Positions 15,504 to 23,841 of a DNA stretch of 30,871 bases are shown in pieces. Source of the DNA: an uncultured Duncaniella sp. (GTDB lineage Bacteria; Bacteroidota; Bacteroidia; Bacteroidales; Muribaculaceae); contig CAJUGS010000035.1 in assembly GCA_910586305.1 (NCBI GenBank), positions 1-30,871 on the forward strand. The letters are read 5' to 3'. Numbering within the stretch: the first letter of the stretch is position 1; each line of letters begins with the position of its first letter. A program made the translations under genes and the position numbers. The notes under the pieces were generated by a model, which had not been told where the DNA came from, searched no databases, and saw only the letters and a program-made list of their open reading frames with translations.

Positions 15504-16097
15504 GGCTATGACACCCACCGGCAGGCTTGACTCATCTGTCTCGACAAGAAGACGCGATCGCGGAGTGACAGCAACCGAAAGAGGATTGAACCTCTCCCCA
15601 TAGCTCAGATAAAAGCCAAACCGCAACAGATCGGCAGCCAGCCCGGGCTTGCCTCTGAAACCGTGTATGATCCAAGGCTGCGAAGGCTTGAGCTTGTTGC
15701 GAAGGCGCATGATATCCGGAAACTTTTTGACAATGTGAAGCAGCAAAGGTTTATGCAGATGCTCACTCAGGAATATATGATAGTCGAGCATCTCCATCTG
15801 CGCATCAAGGTCGGGCTCGGCTTGCTCCACAGTCCATTCATCACCCTCCCACTTCCAGCGATAGGAAGTATGCACCAGGTCAAGCCCGGTCTCGCCTATG
15901 GCCACAACACGCGGAGACACAGCCAGAGCTCGCAGCCATCTGAGATCGTCACACGACGCAAGTCCCGTATTCCATGGGTGAATCCCGACAGAATACAAGT
16001 AGCCGGCAAGAAGGCGCATATCCTTTCTCGCCATAGCCGCCGGATCGATATTGACCACGGCATTCCGACTGAGAGTGTGGGTGTGGTTATCAATCAT
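15426..16097 (-). CDS. TatD family metal-dependent hydrolase
   Basis: A TIM-barrel amidohydrolase-like protein of the TatD group, whose members act as DNases or have unknown substrates. The 223-residue product has HTH at residues 5-7, SVGIHPWN, the GETGLDL glutamate, LLLHIVK, WIIHGF and the VETDES aspartate, so all metal ligands seem present. It is shorter than standard TatD (about 260) but like the short Bacteroidetes form. The ATG at 16097 overlaps the yidD stop (ATGA). Its last 78 bases run antisense through the end of queG, and neither gene has a terminator there. Confidence 0.88.
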   Translation of the reverse strand: MIDNHTHTLSRNAVVNIDPAAMARKDMRLLAGYLYSVGIHPWNTGLASCDDLRWLRALAVSPRVVAIGETGLDLVHTSYRWKWEGDEWTVEQAEPDLDAQMEMLDYHIFLSEHLHKPLLLHIVKKFPDIMRLRNKLKPSQPWIIHGFRGKPGLAADLLRFGFYLSYGERFNPLSVAVTPRSRLLVETDESSLPVGVIASRLGVVPGVSVPSLFRASQRVASQS

Positions 16098-16336
16098 GGC
16101 ACCGGATCATAACCCGATCCACCCCATGGATGGCACCGGCATATGCGCTTTATAGCGAGCCAGGAGCCACGCATCGGGCCATGCTTCATCACAGCCTCTA
16201 CTGCATACTTGCTGCACGTGGGAGTGAACCGGCACGACGGAGGCAGCATCGGGGAAATGCAGAGCCTGTAGAAATAAACAGGAAGCAATATGATATGGCT
16301 AACCGTTAACCTTAGCCAGGAGCTTGCGGAGGGCAT
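16094..16336 (-). CDS. yidD: Membrane protein insertion efficiency factor YidD
   Basis: A small membrane-associated protein that helps YidC-dependent insertion, normally encoded beside rnpA as here. The 80-residue product carries the family core: ILLPVYFYRLCISPMLPPSC, CRFTPTCSKYA and RCHPWGGSGYDPVP, with the conserved cysteines. The only ATG in frame is at 16336, so the gene overlaps the end of rnpA by 38 bases. Its stop overlaps the tatD start (ATGA). The overlaps indicate a tightly coupled rnpA-yidD-tatD unit. Confidence 0.95.
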   Translation of the reverse strand: MPSASSWLRLTVSHIILLPVYFYRLCISPMLPPSCRFTPTCSKYAVEAVMKHGPMRGSWLAIKRICRCHPWGGSGYDPVP

Positions 16337-16664
16337 TCTCTACTCTTGAATAAGGAAGACGCTCGGAAGCGACGTAAACGAATGCAATGTCAACAGGAAT
16401 TTCTGAGGAGATGAGCTGACGGTTGAGACGATAAGCCTCTCGGACGACACGGCGCATACGCACCCTGTCGACCGCGTGGCGAAGACGTTTCTTGGGAATC
16501 GACACGAGAAACTGCGGACATTTTGCCACTCTCGAATCATTCACCGCCCATGTGGCACGAAGAGGATAACAAAGAGCCGACTTCACACCGTCGGAGTCAC
16601 GACGAAACAGTCGGTCTATGGCTGTCTCGCTGCAAAGCTTCTCTATTTTGTAAAGCCGGTTCAT
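16299..16664 (-). CDS. rnpA: Ribonuclease P protein component
   Basis: The protein subunit of RNase P, which cuts the 5' leaders of pre-tRNAs. The 121-residue product is small and basic. It has the RNR-type motif in the form RHAVDRVRMRRVVREAYRLN (residues about 62-81) and an N-terminal aromatic/basic segment (KIEKLCSETAIDRLFRRDSDG) typical of the family. The ATG at 16664 gives a standard MNRLYKIEKLC start. It is followed by yidD with a 38-base overlap. In contrast to many bacteria, rpmH is not adjacent; the Bacteroidetes arrangement with hemD upstream is seen instead. The RNase P RNA gene is not recognisable in this window. Confidence 0.95.
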   Translation of the reverse strand: MNRLYKIEKLCSETAIDRLFRRDSDGVKSALCYPLRATWAVNDSRVAKCPQFLVSIPKKRLRHAVDRVRMRRVVREAYRLNRQLISSEIPVDIAFVYVASERLPYSRVENALRKLLAKVNG

Positions 16665-16718
16665 TTATCCCCCATTCGCGTTGGTTGATTGTATAAATCT
16701 GTGTGTCTGGATTCAGAA

Positions 16719-17468
16719 TCAGGAAGCGGCAGCGTCGGCCTTGAGATAGTTCTCAAGCGCACCGGTCATTGATGGAGCGGTGGGCGACGGAGCCTCGATG
16801 TCGAGACGCAGACCTGCCTCACGCGCAGCCTGAGCCGTAGTGGGACCAAAGCAGGCTATCTTGATATCTCCCTGATTGAAATCCGGGAAATTCTTCATCA
16901 GCGACTGTATACCCGAGGGGCTGAAGAACACGAGCATATCATAGTCAAAAGGCTCGTCGGGACCAAAGTCGTTGCTGACAGTGCGATACATTACAGCCTT
17001 GGTATAATTAATACCGTTCTTGTCCAGAAGTCCCGAATCCTCCTTGTGGACATCGCTGACTACCCACAGGAATTTCTCCTTCTTGTGCTTTATGAGAGAG
17101 GGCAGCAGACCGTCGAGCTTGCCTGTCTCGCCATGGAATATCTTGCGTTTACGATATACTATGTATTTCTGAAGATAGAGTGCGATGGACTCTGTGGTGC
17201 AGAAATACTTCATCGTGTCAGGAATGGTGACACGCATTTCCTCGCAGAGACGGAAAAAATGGTCTATGGCGGTACGGGCCGTGAAAATAATGGCCGTAAA
17301 ATCGCTTATGGATATTTTGGACTGGCGGAATTCCTTGGCCGAGAGACCCTCGACCTTGATGAAAGGGCGTAGGACAACCTCAACGCCATAGCGGTCGGCA
17401 ATATCATAATAGGGTGACTTGCCAGATTCCGGACGTGGTTGGGACACCAATACTTTCTTGACTTTCAC
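16719..17468 (-). CDS. hemD: Uroporphyrinogen-III synthase (HemD family)
   Basis: Cyclises hydroxymethylbilane to uroporphyrinogen III, the branch point to haem, sirohaem and cobalamin. The 249-residue product matches the Bacteroidetes form of this weakly conserved family: VKKVLVSQPRPESGKSPY at the N-terminus, IIFTARTAIDHFF near residue 60, FFSPSGIQSL near 190, and CFGPTTAQAAREAG near 210. The start is a GTG at 17468; the frame closes just upstream and no ATG fits. The GTG overlaps the TGA of a four-codon open frame (17479-17465). No other tetrapyrrole genes are near; its place after the DUF4271 gene is a known Bacteroidetes pattern. Confidence 0.85.
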   Translation of the reverse strand: MKVKKVLVSQPRPESGKSPYYDIADRYGVEVVLRPFIKVEGLSAKEFRQSKISISDFTAIIFTARTAIDHFFRLCEEMRVTIPDTMKYFCTTESIALYLQKYIVYRKRKIFHGETGKLDGLLPSLIKHKKEKFLWVVSDVHKEDSGLLDKNGINYTKAVMYRTVSNDFGPDEPFDYDMLVFFSPSGIQSLMKNFPDFNQGDIKIACFGPTTAQAAREAGLRLDIEAPSPTAPSMTGALENYLKADAAAS

Positions 17469-17479
17469 TTGATGGGCAT
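17465..17479 (-). promoter_or_regulatory. Four-codon leader ORF overlapping the hemD GTG start
   Basis: The minus strand reads ATG CCC ATC AAG TGA, and the stop shares bases with the hemD start as GTGA. This could allow termination-reinitiation at the weak GTG start. It is an inference from position only and may be chance. Confidence 0.3.
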
Positions 17480-17537
17480 TTTATAGATTACACTGATATT
17501 CAGCACATTGGCGAATTATCGTGGGTATGAATATGTG

Positions 17538-18356
17538 TCAGAAGAATTTAGTCAATAGAGTCTGCATGAACAGTATCACTCTATAAATGAGAACGAGTGG
17601 TACAATTTCAAGAGTGCAAAGGTACAAAATAAAATAAAGCAATGAGCCAAAATTGTCGTAAAAAAGCCTAAAGCCTTTACAAATAAACAAAATTCTGGTC
17701 AAAAAGTAGAATACTACAGCTGTTATTACCACTGCCGGGGCTGCCACAGGGTTGAAAAGTACCACAAGCGCAGGCACAACCAGAAGCATGGCCAGAAGAG
17801 CCTGCGAAGATATAAAACCTTTCATCCACATCCTGGCCGAAATCTTGTCGGTAAACACAAATCCAACAGTGAAGTAGGCGGCAAGCTGCCACACATAGTA
17901 CAACACGGCCATGAGAGTGAGGACGGATATCACGGCAAAGACACCAAAGCGGGTGTCAAACGAAGACCCGGCCACAGAATTGACAATAATACCCTCAGAG
18001 AGACAGGCCATGAACATGAACGAGAGCTGCACACCGGTCTCGGATGCAGTGCGCACATCGAAGAAACCCTCGCGACGACGTATCGAGAAGAGATCGTTGG
18101 CAAAATTCTTCAAGAAAGTGGAATAGTGGCGGAAGTTGTAGGCCAGCAGAAGAAACATTCCCAGCAACAGGCACAAAACTCCGGAGTCATATCCTGGAAG
18201 AGAAGCCTTTGGCTCAGGTTCGTGACCGGCCGTATAAGGCACACGTCCCTCGGCAAACCATTCATGCTCCCCGACAGGCATCACGGCCTCCTGCTCGAAG
18301 CATATGCTCCGCGCAAACGGTGACGGCAGACTGTCGGAATAATGGGTCAGTGGCAT
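17538..18356 (-). CDS. DUF4271 family membrane protein
   Basis: A 272-residue integral membrane protein of unknown function, found in Bacteroidetes typically just upstream of hemD, as here. The N-terminal 60 residues are soluble. I see about six hydrophobic segments from residue 60 onward (CLLLGMFLLLAYNF, a second near SFMFMACLSEG, VFAVISVLTLMAVLYYVW, LLAMLLVVPALVVLF, VVITAVVFYFL, LYFILYLCTLEIVPLVLIY). A TTG at 18374 opens the frame, but the ATG at 18356 is preferred: it lies eight bases after the stop of the LOG gene. It is co-transcribed with LOG and hemD. The conserved neighbourhood hints at a role linked to tetrapyrroles or the envelope, but that is speculation. Confidence 0.8.
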   Translation of the reverse strand: MPLTHYSDSLPSPFARSICFEQEAVMPVGEHEWFAEGRVPYTAGHEPEPKASLPGYDSGVLCLLLGMFLLLAYNFRHYSTFLKNFANDLFSIRRREGFFDVRTASETGVQLSFMFMACLSEGIIVNSVAGSSFDTRFGVFAVISVLTLMAVLYYVWQLAAYFTVGFVFTDKISARMWMKGFISSQALLAMLLVVPALVVLFNPVAAPAVVITAVVFYFLTRILFICKGFRLFYDNFGSLLYFILYLCTLEIVPLVLIYRVILFMQTLLTKFF

Positions 18357-18364
18357 GGATGAAT

Positions 18365-18922
18365 CTACTTGCAACTATCGGACGCCGCTATGATCTCAAT
18401 GGCCTCGGCCGGAGTAGAAACCACAATGGCAGGAATAACGTCGCCACGCATAAAGCCCTCCTCTCTCATGCGTTCGAGCATGGAAACGAAGGGATCGAAA
18501 AAACCGTCGGTATTCACAATAATCACCGGACCGCGGAACAACTCGAGCTGGTGCCAGGTCATCATCTCACACAACTCGTCGAGAGTACCGATTCCTCCCG
18601 GAAGAGCTATCACGGCACGCGAACGCGCGGCCATCGTCTCCTTGCGGACGTGCATCGAAGGGGTATCTACCATCTCGGTCAGTCGCGGATGTGCCCACCC
18701 TTTGCCAATCATGAACTCGGGAAGCACACCGACAGCACGGCCTCCGGCATCGACTGCTCCCTCTATGGCTGCGGCCATAAGCCCCATCACGCCACCACCA
18801 CACACAAGGTCGAATCCGGCACACGCAATGAGCCGGCCCGTATCGCGGGCTGCCGAGAGGTACTTGGGGTCTACCTTTGAGGAGGATGCGCAGTAGACGG
18901 CGACACCGTTTTTTTCGGTCAT
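18365..18922 (-). CDS. LOG family protein (cytokinin riboside phosphoribohydrolase-like)
   Basis: A 185-residue Rossmann-fold protein of the LOG/TIGR00730 family, often misnamed lysine decarboxylase. Family members cleave nucleoside 5'-monophosphates to the base and ribose-5-phosphate. The motifs are AVYCASSSKVDPKY at the N-terminus, CGGGVMGLM near residue 41, and the catalytic LPGGIGTLDEL near residue 107, together with MHVRKETMAARS just before it. The ATG at 18922 directly follows a -7 box and gives a standard length. It is first in the LOG-DUF4271-hemD run. The physiological substrate cannot be inferred. Confidence 0.92.
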   Translation of the reverse strand: MTEKNGVAVYCASSSKVDPKYLSAARDTGRLIACAGFDLVCGGGVMGLMAAAIEGAVDAGGRAVGVLPEFMIGKGWAHPRLTEMVDTPSMHVRKETMAARSRAVIALPGGIGTLDELCEMMTWHQLELFRGPVIIVNTDGFFDPFVSMLERMREEGFMRGDVIPAIVVSTPAEAIEIIAASDSCK

Positions 18923-18945
18923 AGTCAGTGGAATTTTTGAAGGTG

Positions 18946-18953
18946 CAAAGTTA
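18946..18953 (-). promoter_or_regulatory. -7 element of the LOG gene promoter
   Basis: The minus strand reads TAACTTTG 23 bases before the ATG. A clear TTTG is not found 19-21 bases upstream, where TTCG occurs. Confidence 0.6.
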
Positions 18954-19028
18954 CGAATTATTATTCAAAGAACGAAAACACCGGCGGTAAATGATGAGAA
19001 CATCGAAGGAGGGAGACAGAGACAACAA

Positions 19029-19054
19029 GCGCCGGCCACGTGAGTGACCGACGC
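19029..19054 (-). terminator. Probable terminator of tRNA-Pro
   Basis: An 11-bp stem with two G-U pairs joins 19044-19054 and 19029-19039 around a four-base loop. On the minus strand it lies 12 bases past the tRNA and is followed by TTGTTGTC, a weak U-rich tail. Confidence 0.55.
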
Positions 19055-19066
19055 CTGCTTGGATGA

Positions 19067-19143
19067 TGGTCGGGGTGACAGGATTCGAACCTGCGACCCC
19101 CTGGTCCCAAACCAGGTGCGCTACCGGACTGCGCTACGCCCCG
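19067..19143 (-). tRNA. tRNA-Pro (anticodon TGG)
   Basis: The minus strand folds into a complete cloverleaf of 77 bases. The anticodon stem is CCTGG/CCAGG with loop TTTGGGA, giving anticodon TGG. The T arm is GCAGG-TTCGAAT-CCTGT and the D stem GCGC/GCGC. C1-G72 and A73 fit bacterial tRNA-Pro identity, and the 3' CCA is encoded. The acceptor stem has a C6-A67 mismatch. Confidence 0.97.
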
Positions 19144-19169
19144 AGGTGTGCCTTTATCTAAGCACGGTG

Positions 19170-19201
19170 CAAAGTTAATGACTTTTTCCGGCCCGTGCAA
19201 A
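19170..19201 (-). promoter_or_regulatory. Promoter of tRNA-Pro
   Basis: On the minus strand TTTG (19201-19198), a 20-base spacer, and TAACTTTG (19177-19170) fully match the Bacteroidetes consensus, 27 bases before the mature tRNA. Confidence 0.85.
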
Positions 19202-19273
19202 TTTTTGACAGCCTTCGAGTGTAGAATCTTCTTAAAAGTAGCAGTCACACTGCATTAAATCGCCTAAAATTTG

Positions 19274-19281
19274 TAACTTTG
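19274..19281 (+). promoter_or_regulatory. -7 element of the ruvX-def-ettA operon
   Basis: TAACTTTG lies only nine bases before the ruvX ATG, so the transcript would have almost no leader. No TTTG is found at the -33 position. Confidence 0.6.
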
Positions 19282-19290
19282 CAGTTACTT

Positions 19291-19716
19291 ATGGGACGAC
19301 TTCTCGCAATTGACTACGGACGCAAGCGTTGCGGCATAGCCGTGACCGACCCGTTGCGCATTGTCGCGACGGCACTCGCCACAGTTCCGGCCTCGGAACT
19401 CATAACTTTTATCAAGGACTATATGAGCCGTGAGCAGGTGGACGAGATAGTGGTAGGCCTGCCTACCACCATGAGCGGAGAGCCATCCGACTCGATGCGC
19501 TATATCACTCCGGCTCTCGGACGCCTGCGCAAAGAACTGCCGGCCGGCTTTCCGGTGGTGATGTGGGACGAGCGTTTCACTTCCACCCTGGCCCACAGGG
19601 CCATGCTCGACGCAGGCGTGAGAAAAAAAGGACGACAGGACAAAGAGGCCATCGACCGCATGGCCGCCGTGATTATTCTGAATTCCTATCTGGATTCCCC
19701 GCAATCGAAAAAGTAA
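19291..19716 (+). CDS. ruvX: YqgF/RuvX family nuclease (putative Holliday junction resolvase)
   Basis: An RNase H-fold protein that, in E. coli, matures the 5' end of 16S rRNA, and is also proposed as a Holliday junction resolvase. The 141-residue product has LAIDYGRKRCGIAVTD (first catalytic Asp), VVGLPTTMSG, VMWDERFTS (Glu) and DRMAAVIILNSYL (last Asp), so the active site seems complete. The ATG at 19291 is chosen over the TTG/CTG-type codons upstream because MGRLLAIDYG is the usual start and the -7 box lies immediately before it. It heads ruvX-def-ettA; def begins 14 bases after the stop. Confidence 0.93.
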   Translation: MGRLLAIDYGRKRCGIAVTDPLRIVATALATVPASELITFIKDYMSREQVDEIVVGLPTTMSGEPSDSMRYITPALGRLRKELPAGFPVVMWDERFTSTLAHRAMLDAGVRKKGRQDKEAIDRMAAVIILNSYLDSPQSKK

Positions 19717-19730
19717 AAGATACAATATAT

Positions 19731-20294
19731 ATGAGACTACCCGTCTACCTCTACGGACACCCTGTGCTCCGTAAGACCAGCACAGAGATAGCCCCGGACT
19801 ACGAGGGCCTCAGCGAACTGATAGAAAAAATGTATGCCACCATGTATGCCAGCGAGGGCGTAGGCCTTGCCGCTCCGCAGATAGGTCTGAACCATCGGAT
19901 CGTGGTGATTGACTCCGACCCTGTGGCCGACACATTCCCCGAATGCGCCGGACGCAAACTCACACTGATAAACCCCGAAGTGGAAGTGCTCGACGGCGAC
20001 CCAGTGAGCCGTGGCGAAGGATGCCTCAGTCTGCCGGGGCTGTCGGAGGACGTGAAGCGAGTGGAACACATACGCCTCAAGTGGGTAGATGAGAATTTCC
20101 AGCCACACGAGGAAGAAATCTCAGGTTTTCTGGCACGCATAGTGCAGCACGAGTGCGACCACCTCGAAGGCAAACTCTACATCGACCATATCTCTATGAT
20201 CAGAAAGCAGCTCATCAAGAGCAAGCTCAACAACATCATCGCCGGAAAGACTCGCTGCGACTATCCGGCCAAGTATGCCCCGAAACGTAAATAA
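19731..20294 (+). CDS. def: Peptide deformylase
   Basis: Removes the formyl group from the N-terminal methionine of new proteins. The 187-residue product has all three family motifs: GVGLAAPQIG (residues 43-52), EGCLSLPG (96-103, Cys98 metal ligand) and HECDH (140-144, the two His ligands and the catalytic Glu). The frame is open far upstream into ruvX, but the ATG at 19731 gives the standard MRLPVYLYGHPVLR start. It sits between ruvX and ettA with short gaps (14 and 12 bases) and no promoter, so it is in one operon with them. Confidence 0.97.
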   Translation: MRLPVYLYGHPVLRKTSTEIAPDYEGLSELIEKMYATMYASEGVGLAAPQIGLNHRIVVIDSDPVADTFPECAGRKLTLINPEVEVLDGDPVSRGEGCLSLPGLSEDVKRVEHIRLKWVDENFQPHEEEISGFLARIVQHECDHLEGKLYIDHISMIRKQLIKSKLNNIIAGKTRCDYPAKYAPKRK

Positions 20295-20306
20295 TCACCG
20301 AACAAT

Positions 20307-21992
20307 ATGGCTGACGATAAAAAAGTAATATTCTCAATGGTGGGGGTGTCAAAGACATATCCCCCGCAGAAACAGGTGTTGAAGAACATCTACCTTTCAT
20401 TCTTCTATGGTGCCAAGATAGGCATCATCGGTCTCAACGGATCCGGTAAATCTTCACTTCTGAAAATCATTGCAGGAATCGACAAGAGCTACCAGGGCGA
20501 GGTTGTATTCTCCCCGGGTTATTCTGTGGGATATCTCGAACAGGACCCGCAGCTCGATCCCGAAAAGACCGTGATCGAAGTGGTGCGCGAGGGCGTACAG
20601 CCCATCATGGACCTCCTGGCCGAGTTTGACAAGGTAAATGAGTCGTTCTGCGATCCCGAAGTTCTTGAGGACCCCGACAAAATGGACGCCCTGCTGGCCC
20701 GCCAGGCCGAACTCCAGGACAAGCTCGACGCGGCCGACGCATGGAATATCGACTCGAAACTCGAACGCGCCATGGATGCCCTGCAATGCCCGCCCGACGA
20801 CCAGCCTGTCACCACCCTCTCCGGTGGCGAACGCCGTCGCGTGGCCCTCTGCCGCCTTCTGCTGCAACAGCCGGATATCCTCCTGCTCGACGAACCTACC
20901 AACCACCTCGACGCAGAGAGCATCGACTGGCTCGAACAGCACCTCCAGCAGTATCCCGGCACCGTGATAGCCATCACCCACGACCGCTACTTCCTTGACC
21001 ACGTGGCCGGATGGATTCTCGAGCTCGACCGTGGCGAAGGAATACCCTGGAAGGGCAACTATTCATCCTGGCTCGACCAGAAGACCAAGCGTATGGCCCA
21101 GGAGGAAAAGCAGGCTTCCAAGCGACGCAAGACCCTTGAGCGCGAGCTCGAATGGGTGCGTATGGCTCCGAAAGCCCGCCAGGCCAAGGGAAAGGCACGT
21201 CTGTCAAGCTACGACCGACTCCTCAACGAGGACCAGAAGGAGAAGGAGGAACGCCTGGAGATATTCATCCCCAACGGTCCCCGCCTCGGCTCCAAGGTGA
21301 TCGATGTCAACGGTTTCTCAAAGGCATTCGGCAAGAAGCAGCTTTTCAAGGACCTCTCGTTCTCACTTCCCCAGGGCGGTATAGTGGGCGTAATCGGTCC
21401 CAACGGCGCAGGCAAGACCACACTCTTCCGTCTCATCATGGGACAGGAGACTCCCGATGCCGGATCGTTTGAAGTCGGCGAAACCGTTAAGGTGGCCTAT
21501 GTCGACCAGACCCACCACGACCTTCTTCCCGAGAAGAGCGTCTATGAGGTAATCTCGCAGGGAGTGGAGAGCTTCCGCATGGGAGGACGCGACGTCAACG
21601 CCCGCGCCTACCTGTCGCGCTTCAACTTCACAGGCGCCGACCAGGAAAAGAAAATAGCCGTGCTCTCCGGCGGTGAGCGCAACCGTCTGCATCTGGCCAT
21701 GGCACTCAAAGAGGAAGGCAATGTGCTGCTGCTCGACGAGCCTACCAACGATATCGACGTAAACACTCTCCGCGCGCTCGAGGAAGGTCTCGAAGACTTT
21801 GCCGGATGCGCGGTGGTAGTGAGCCACGACCGCTGGTTCCTCGACCGCATCTGCACCCACATCCTCTCGTTTGAAGGAGACGGCAATGTGGTATTCTATG
21901 AAGGATCCTACTCCGACTACGAGGACTACAAGCGCGCACACAACGACGGCAAGGAACCCACCCGCCGCCGCTATCGCAAACTGATGGAATAA
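20307..21992 (+). CDS. ettA: Energy-dependent translational throttle protein EttA (ABC-F)
   Basis: A cytosolic ABC-F ATPase that binds the ribosomal E site and gates elongation according to the ATP/ADP ratio. The 561-residue product has two ABC domains. The first has GLNGSGKSS near residue 43, LSGGERRRVALCRLL near 171 and LLLDEPTNHLD near 192. The second has GPNGAGKTT near 363, LSGGERNRLHLAMAL near 453 and LLLDEPTNDID near 474. Between them lies the charged P-site-tRNA interaction motif segment (KQASKRRKTLERELEW and on). Length matches EttA (about 555). It is last in ruvX-def-ettA and is followed by a strong bidirectional terminator. Confidence 0.95.
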   Translation: MADDKKVIFSMVGVSKTYPPQKQVLKNIYLSFFYGAKIGIIGLNGSGKSSLLKIIAGIDKSYQGEVVFSPGYSVGYLEQDPQLDPEKTVIEVVREGVQPIMDLLAEFDKVNESFCDPEVLEDPDKMDALLARQAELQDKLDAADAWNIDSKLERAMDALQCPPDDQPVTTLSGGERRRVALCRLLLQQPDILLLDEPTNHLDAESIDWLEQHLQQYPGTVIAITHDRYFLDHVAGWILELDRGEGIPWKGNYSSWLDQKTKRMAQEEKQASKRRKTLERELEWVRMAPKARQAKGKARLSSYDRLLNEDQKEKEERLEIFIPNGPRLGSKVIDVNGFSKAFGKKQLFKDLSFSLPQGGIVGVIGPNGAGKTTLFRLIMGQETPDAGSFEVGETVKVAYVDQTHHDLLPEKSVYEVISQGVESFRMGGRDVNARAYLSRFNFTGADQEKKIAVLSGGERNRLHLAMALKEEGNVLLLDEPTNDIDVNTLRALEEGLEDFAGCAVVVSHDRWFLDRICTHILSFEGDGNVVFYEGSYSDYEDYKRAHNDGKEPTRRRYRKLME

Positions 21993-22030
21993 TATCCTGA
22001 CAGCCTCAAACACCGACGGTCTTAACATAT

Positions 22031-22067
22031 AAAAACGGCCGGGACTCTGTTGGTCCCGGCCGTTTTT
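22031..22067. terminator. Bidirectional terminator between ettA and the lyase gene
   Basis: A 10-bp stem CGGCCGGGAC (22036-22045)/GTCCCGGCCG (22053-22062) is flanked by five A on the left and five T on the right, so it works as an intrinsic terminator for both converging genes. Confidence 0.93.
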
Positions 22068-22085
22068 ATGCTTTTCGTGAGAAGG

Positions 22086-23765
22086 TTATCTAACGATCAC
22101 CTTCTCGGCTTTTGCTCCCTGGCGGCGGACATAAAGGCCGGAGGAAAGCTCGCCTCTGACACGCACACCCTGAAGAGTGTAGTACTCCACCGGAGCATCG
22201 TCCGACGAGTCGACGATAACATCTGTGATGGAAGTTATGTTGTCATAGTCGCCCATCAGCTCGTTGAGATACACTTCGAGCGCGGTATAACCGTCGTCGA
22301 GTATGGTATTGTTGTCTATTTCGCTGAGCGACGACGCACGTTTCAGCTCCCAGGCATCGGGAAGACCGTCTCCGTCTGTGTCAGGAGCCACAGTGTAGTC
22401 TGCGGCATACTCATAGAAGCCCTCGGCATCGTTCTCGTTGTCAATTATACCGGGCATTGTATTATTGGAACCCACATAGGTGGTGGTACCCTTAGCAGCC
22501 TCTTCGAGCAGACGGCGCTCCACCTTGTCAGGATTAACCGTTCCGGCCTTTGCCACCACCGAGGCCAGCACATTCTCTCCCGGCTCTATATCGGTGAGCA
22601 TATAATCGGCCGGAGTGTAGCGTCCCTTCACGCCGGCAGGGGAATATCGGTAGTACGCATTGACAGGCACAATACGCTCGCCGGCATTCAGCTCGTCAAG
22701 CGAGTATTTCTCATTGTCGCGGGCCACACCCTTCCAGTTATCGGCCGTATAGTCGCCAAGACCCTCGGCAACATTGTCGGCAATATACCATTTGGACGGT
22801 CCCCACGAGGTGGCACCGCTGCGGGCATAGGACACCTTGATAAATTCCACCCTCTTCTTGTCGGAATTGGGTCCGGGCTTATAGTAGTTGCTCATGAAAT
22901 TGCACTCGTGAGCCGAGTTCAGTCCGTTAAACGAAGTGATATTGGCCGTGTTCTCTCCGCCATAGCAACCGCCGCGCTTACCATAGTTATAGTTGACGTT
23001 GTTGACATATTCCATAAACACGAGATAGTCCTCGCCACGTGCTCCGTTGATACGAGGCGAACGGCTCTGGTTGTGGATGAAGAGATTGTGGTGATATGTG
23101 GCCGGAGATCCACCAAGCTGCGCGCCATAGCCACGCGCTCCCTTGCTGTGTCCGGCGTTATACAGACCCTCGTGCACTATTGAATGCTGCACAGTGAGGA
23201 AATGAGAGTCGGCAGTGTTGAGATTCTCCTCCGACGACCATCCGAACGTGCAGTGGTCGAAGATAAAGTTCTGACAGTTCTCCGCACCCACCGCGTTGCG
23301 GGTGACGATTTTGCCCGAGGCATCCTTCTCGCCAATGCGGAAACGGACATTGCGGACAATGAAATTCTGCGAACCACCGAAATTCACCTTGTCGTGGGTG
23401 ATGATTATGCCGTCGCCCGGCGCACTCTGTCCGGCAAGAGTCCAGTTGCGACGTGTCACTCGAAGTTCTCTTGTGAGCTTGATCTTTCCGCTCACATCAA
23501 AGAGTATTGTCAGCGGTTCGCCATAGTGCTGCTTGAACGCCCAGCGCAGGGTGCCCTCCGAATCATCATCGGCCAGAGATGTCACCTTGACAATCTTGCC
23601 TCCGCGTCCGCCGGATGCATATTTGCCGAATCCCTCGGCGGTGGGAAATGCTATCATGACTTCGTCGGACGGCTCAGTCCAGTCCTTCAGGTCCTCAGCT
23701 CCGGCCGACTGCCATGCCGGCACCATGAATGCGCCGATAATAGCCAAATTGCGTAATGTCTTCAT
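22086..23765 (-). CDS. Secreted pectate-lyase-like protein with C-terminal tail
   Basis: A probable polysaccharide lyase (PL1-type right-handed beta-helix), expected to cleave pectin-like acidic glycans outside the cell or in the periplasm. The 559-residue product starts with a signal peptide (about residues 1-23, ending SAGA). AFPTAEGFGKYASGGRGG leads into the beta-helix, and WTLAGQSAPGDGI, NFIFDHCTFGWSSEE and HHNLFIHNQSRSPRINGA are typical of these lyases. A calcium-binding-like DTDGDGLPDAWEL follows, as in TSP3/dockerin-type repeats, and the end carries the tail YYTLQGVRVRGELSSGLYVRRQ...KVIVR. The frame opens earlier, but the ATG at 23765 gives the signal peptide. No susCD pair is nearby, so it is an orphan of any utilisation locus. 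Substrate is uncertain. Confidence 0.85.
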   Translation of the reverse strand: MKTLRNLAIIGAFMVPAWQSAGAEDLKDWTEPSDEVMIAFPTAEGFGKYASGGRGGKIVKVTSLADDDSEGTLRWAFKQHYGEPLTILFDVSGKIKLTRELRVTRRNWTLAGQSAPGDGIIITHDKVNFGGSQNFIVRNVRFRIGEKDASGKIVTRNAVGAENCQNFIFDHCTFGWSSEENLNTADSHFLTVQHSIVHEGLYNAGHSKGARGYGAQLGGSPATYHHNLFIHNQSRSPRINGARGEDYLVFMEYVNNVNYNYGKRGGCYGGENTANITSFNGLNSAHECNFMSNYYKPGPNSDKKRVEFIKVSYARSGATSWGPSKWYIADNVAEGLGDYTADNWKGVARDNEKYSLDELNAGERIVPVNAYYRYSPAGVKGRYTPADYMLTDIEPGENVLASVVAKAGTVNPDKVERRLLEEAAKGTTTYVGSNNTMPGIIDNENDAEGFYEYAADYTVAPDTDGDGLPDAWELKRASSLSEIDNNTILDDGYTALEVYLNELMGDYDNITSITDVIVDSSDDAPVEYYTLQGVRVRGELSSGLYVRRQGAKAEKVIVR

Positions 23766-23841
23766 AAGTAAAGAAATATGGTATTGGATTATATGTAAGA
23801 GAGTTGTCACAGCCCCACTACAAGCTGAATGACTTATAGAA

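Noticed and set aside
19563..19730. N-terminal extension of peptide deformylase
   Set aside because: It lies within ruvX coding sequence and is not part of the family; the ATG at 19731 fits exactly.
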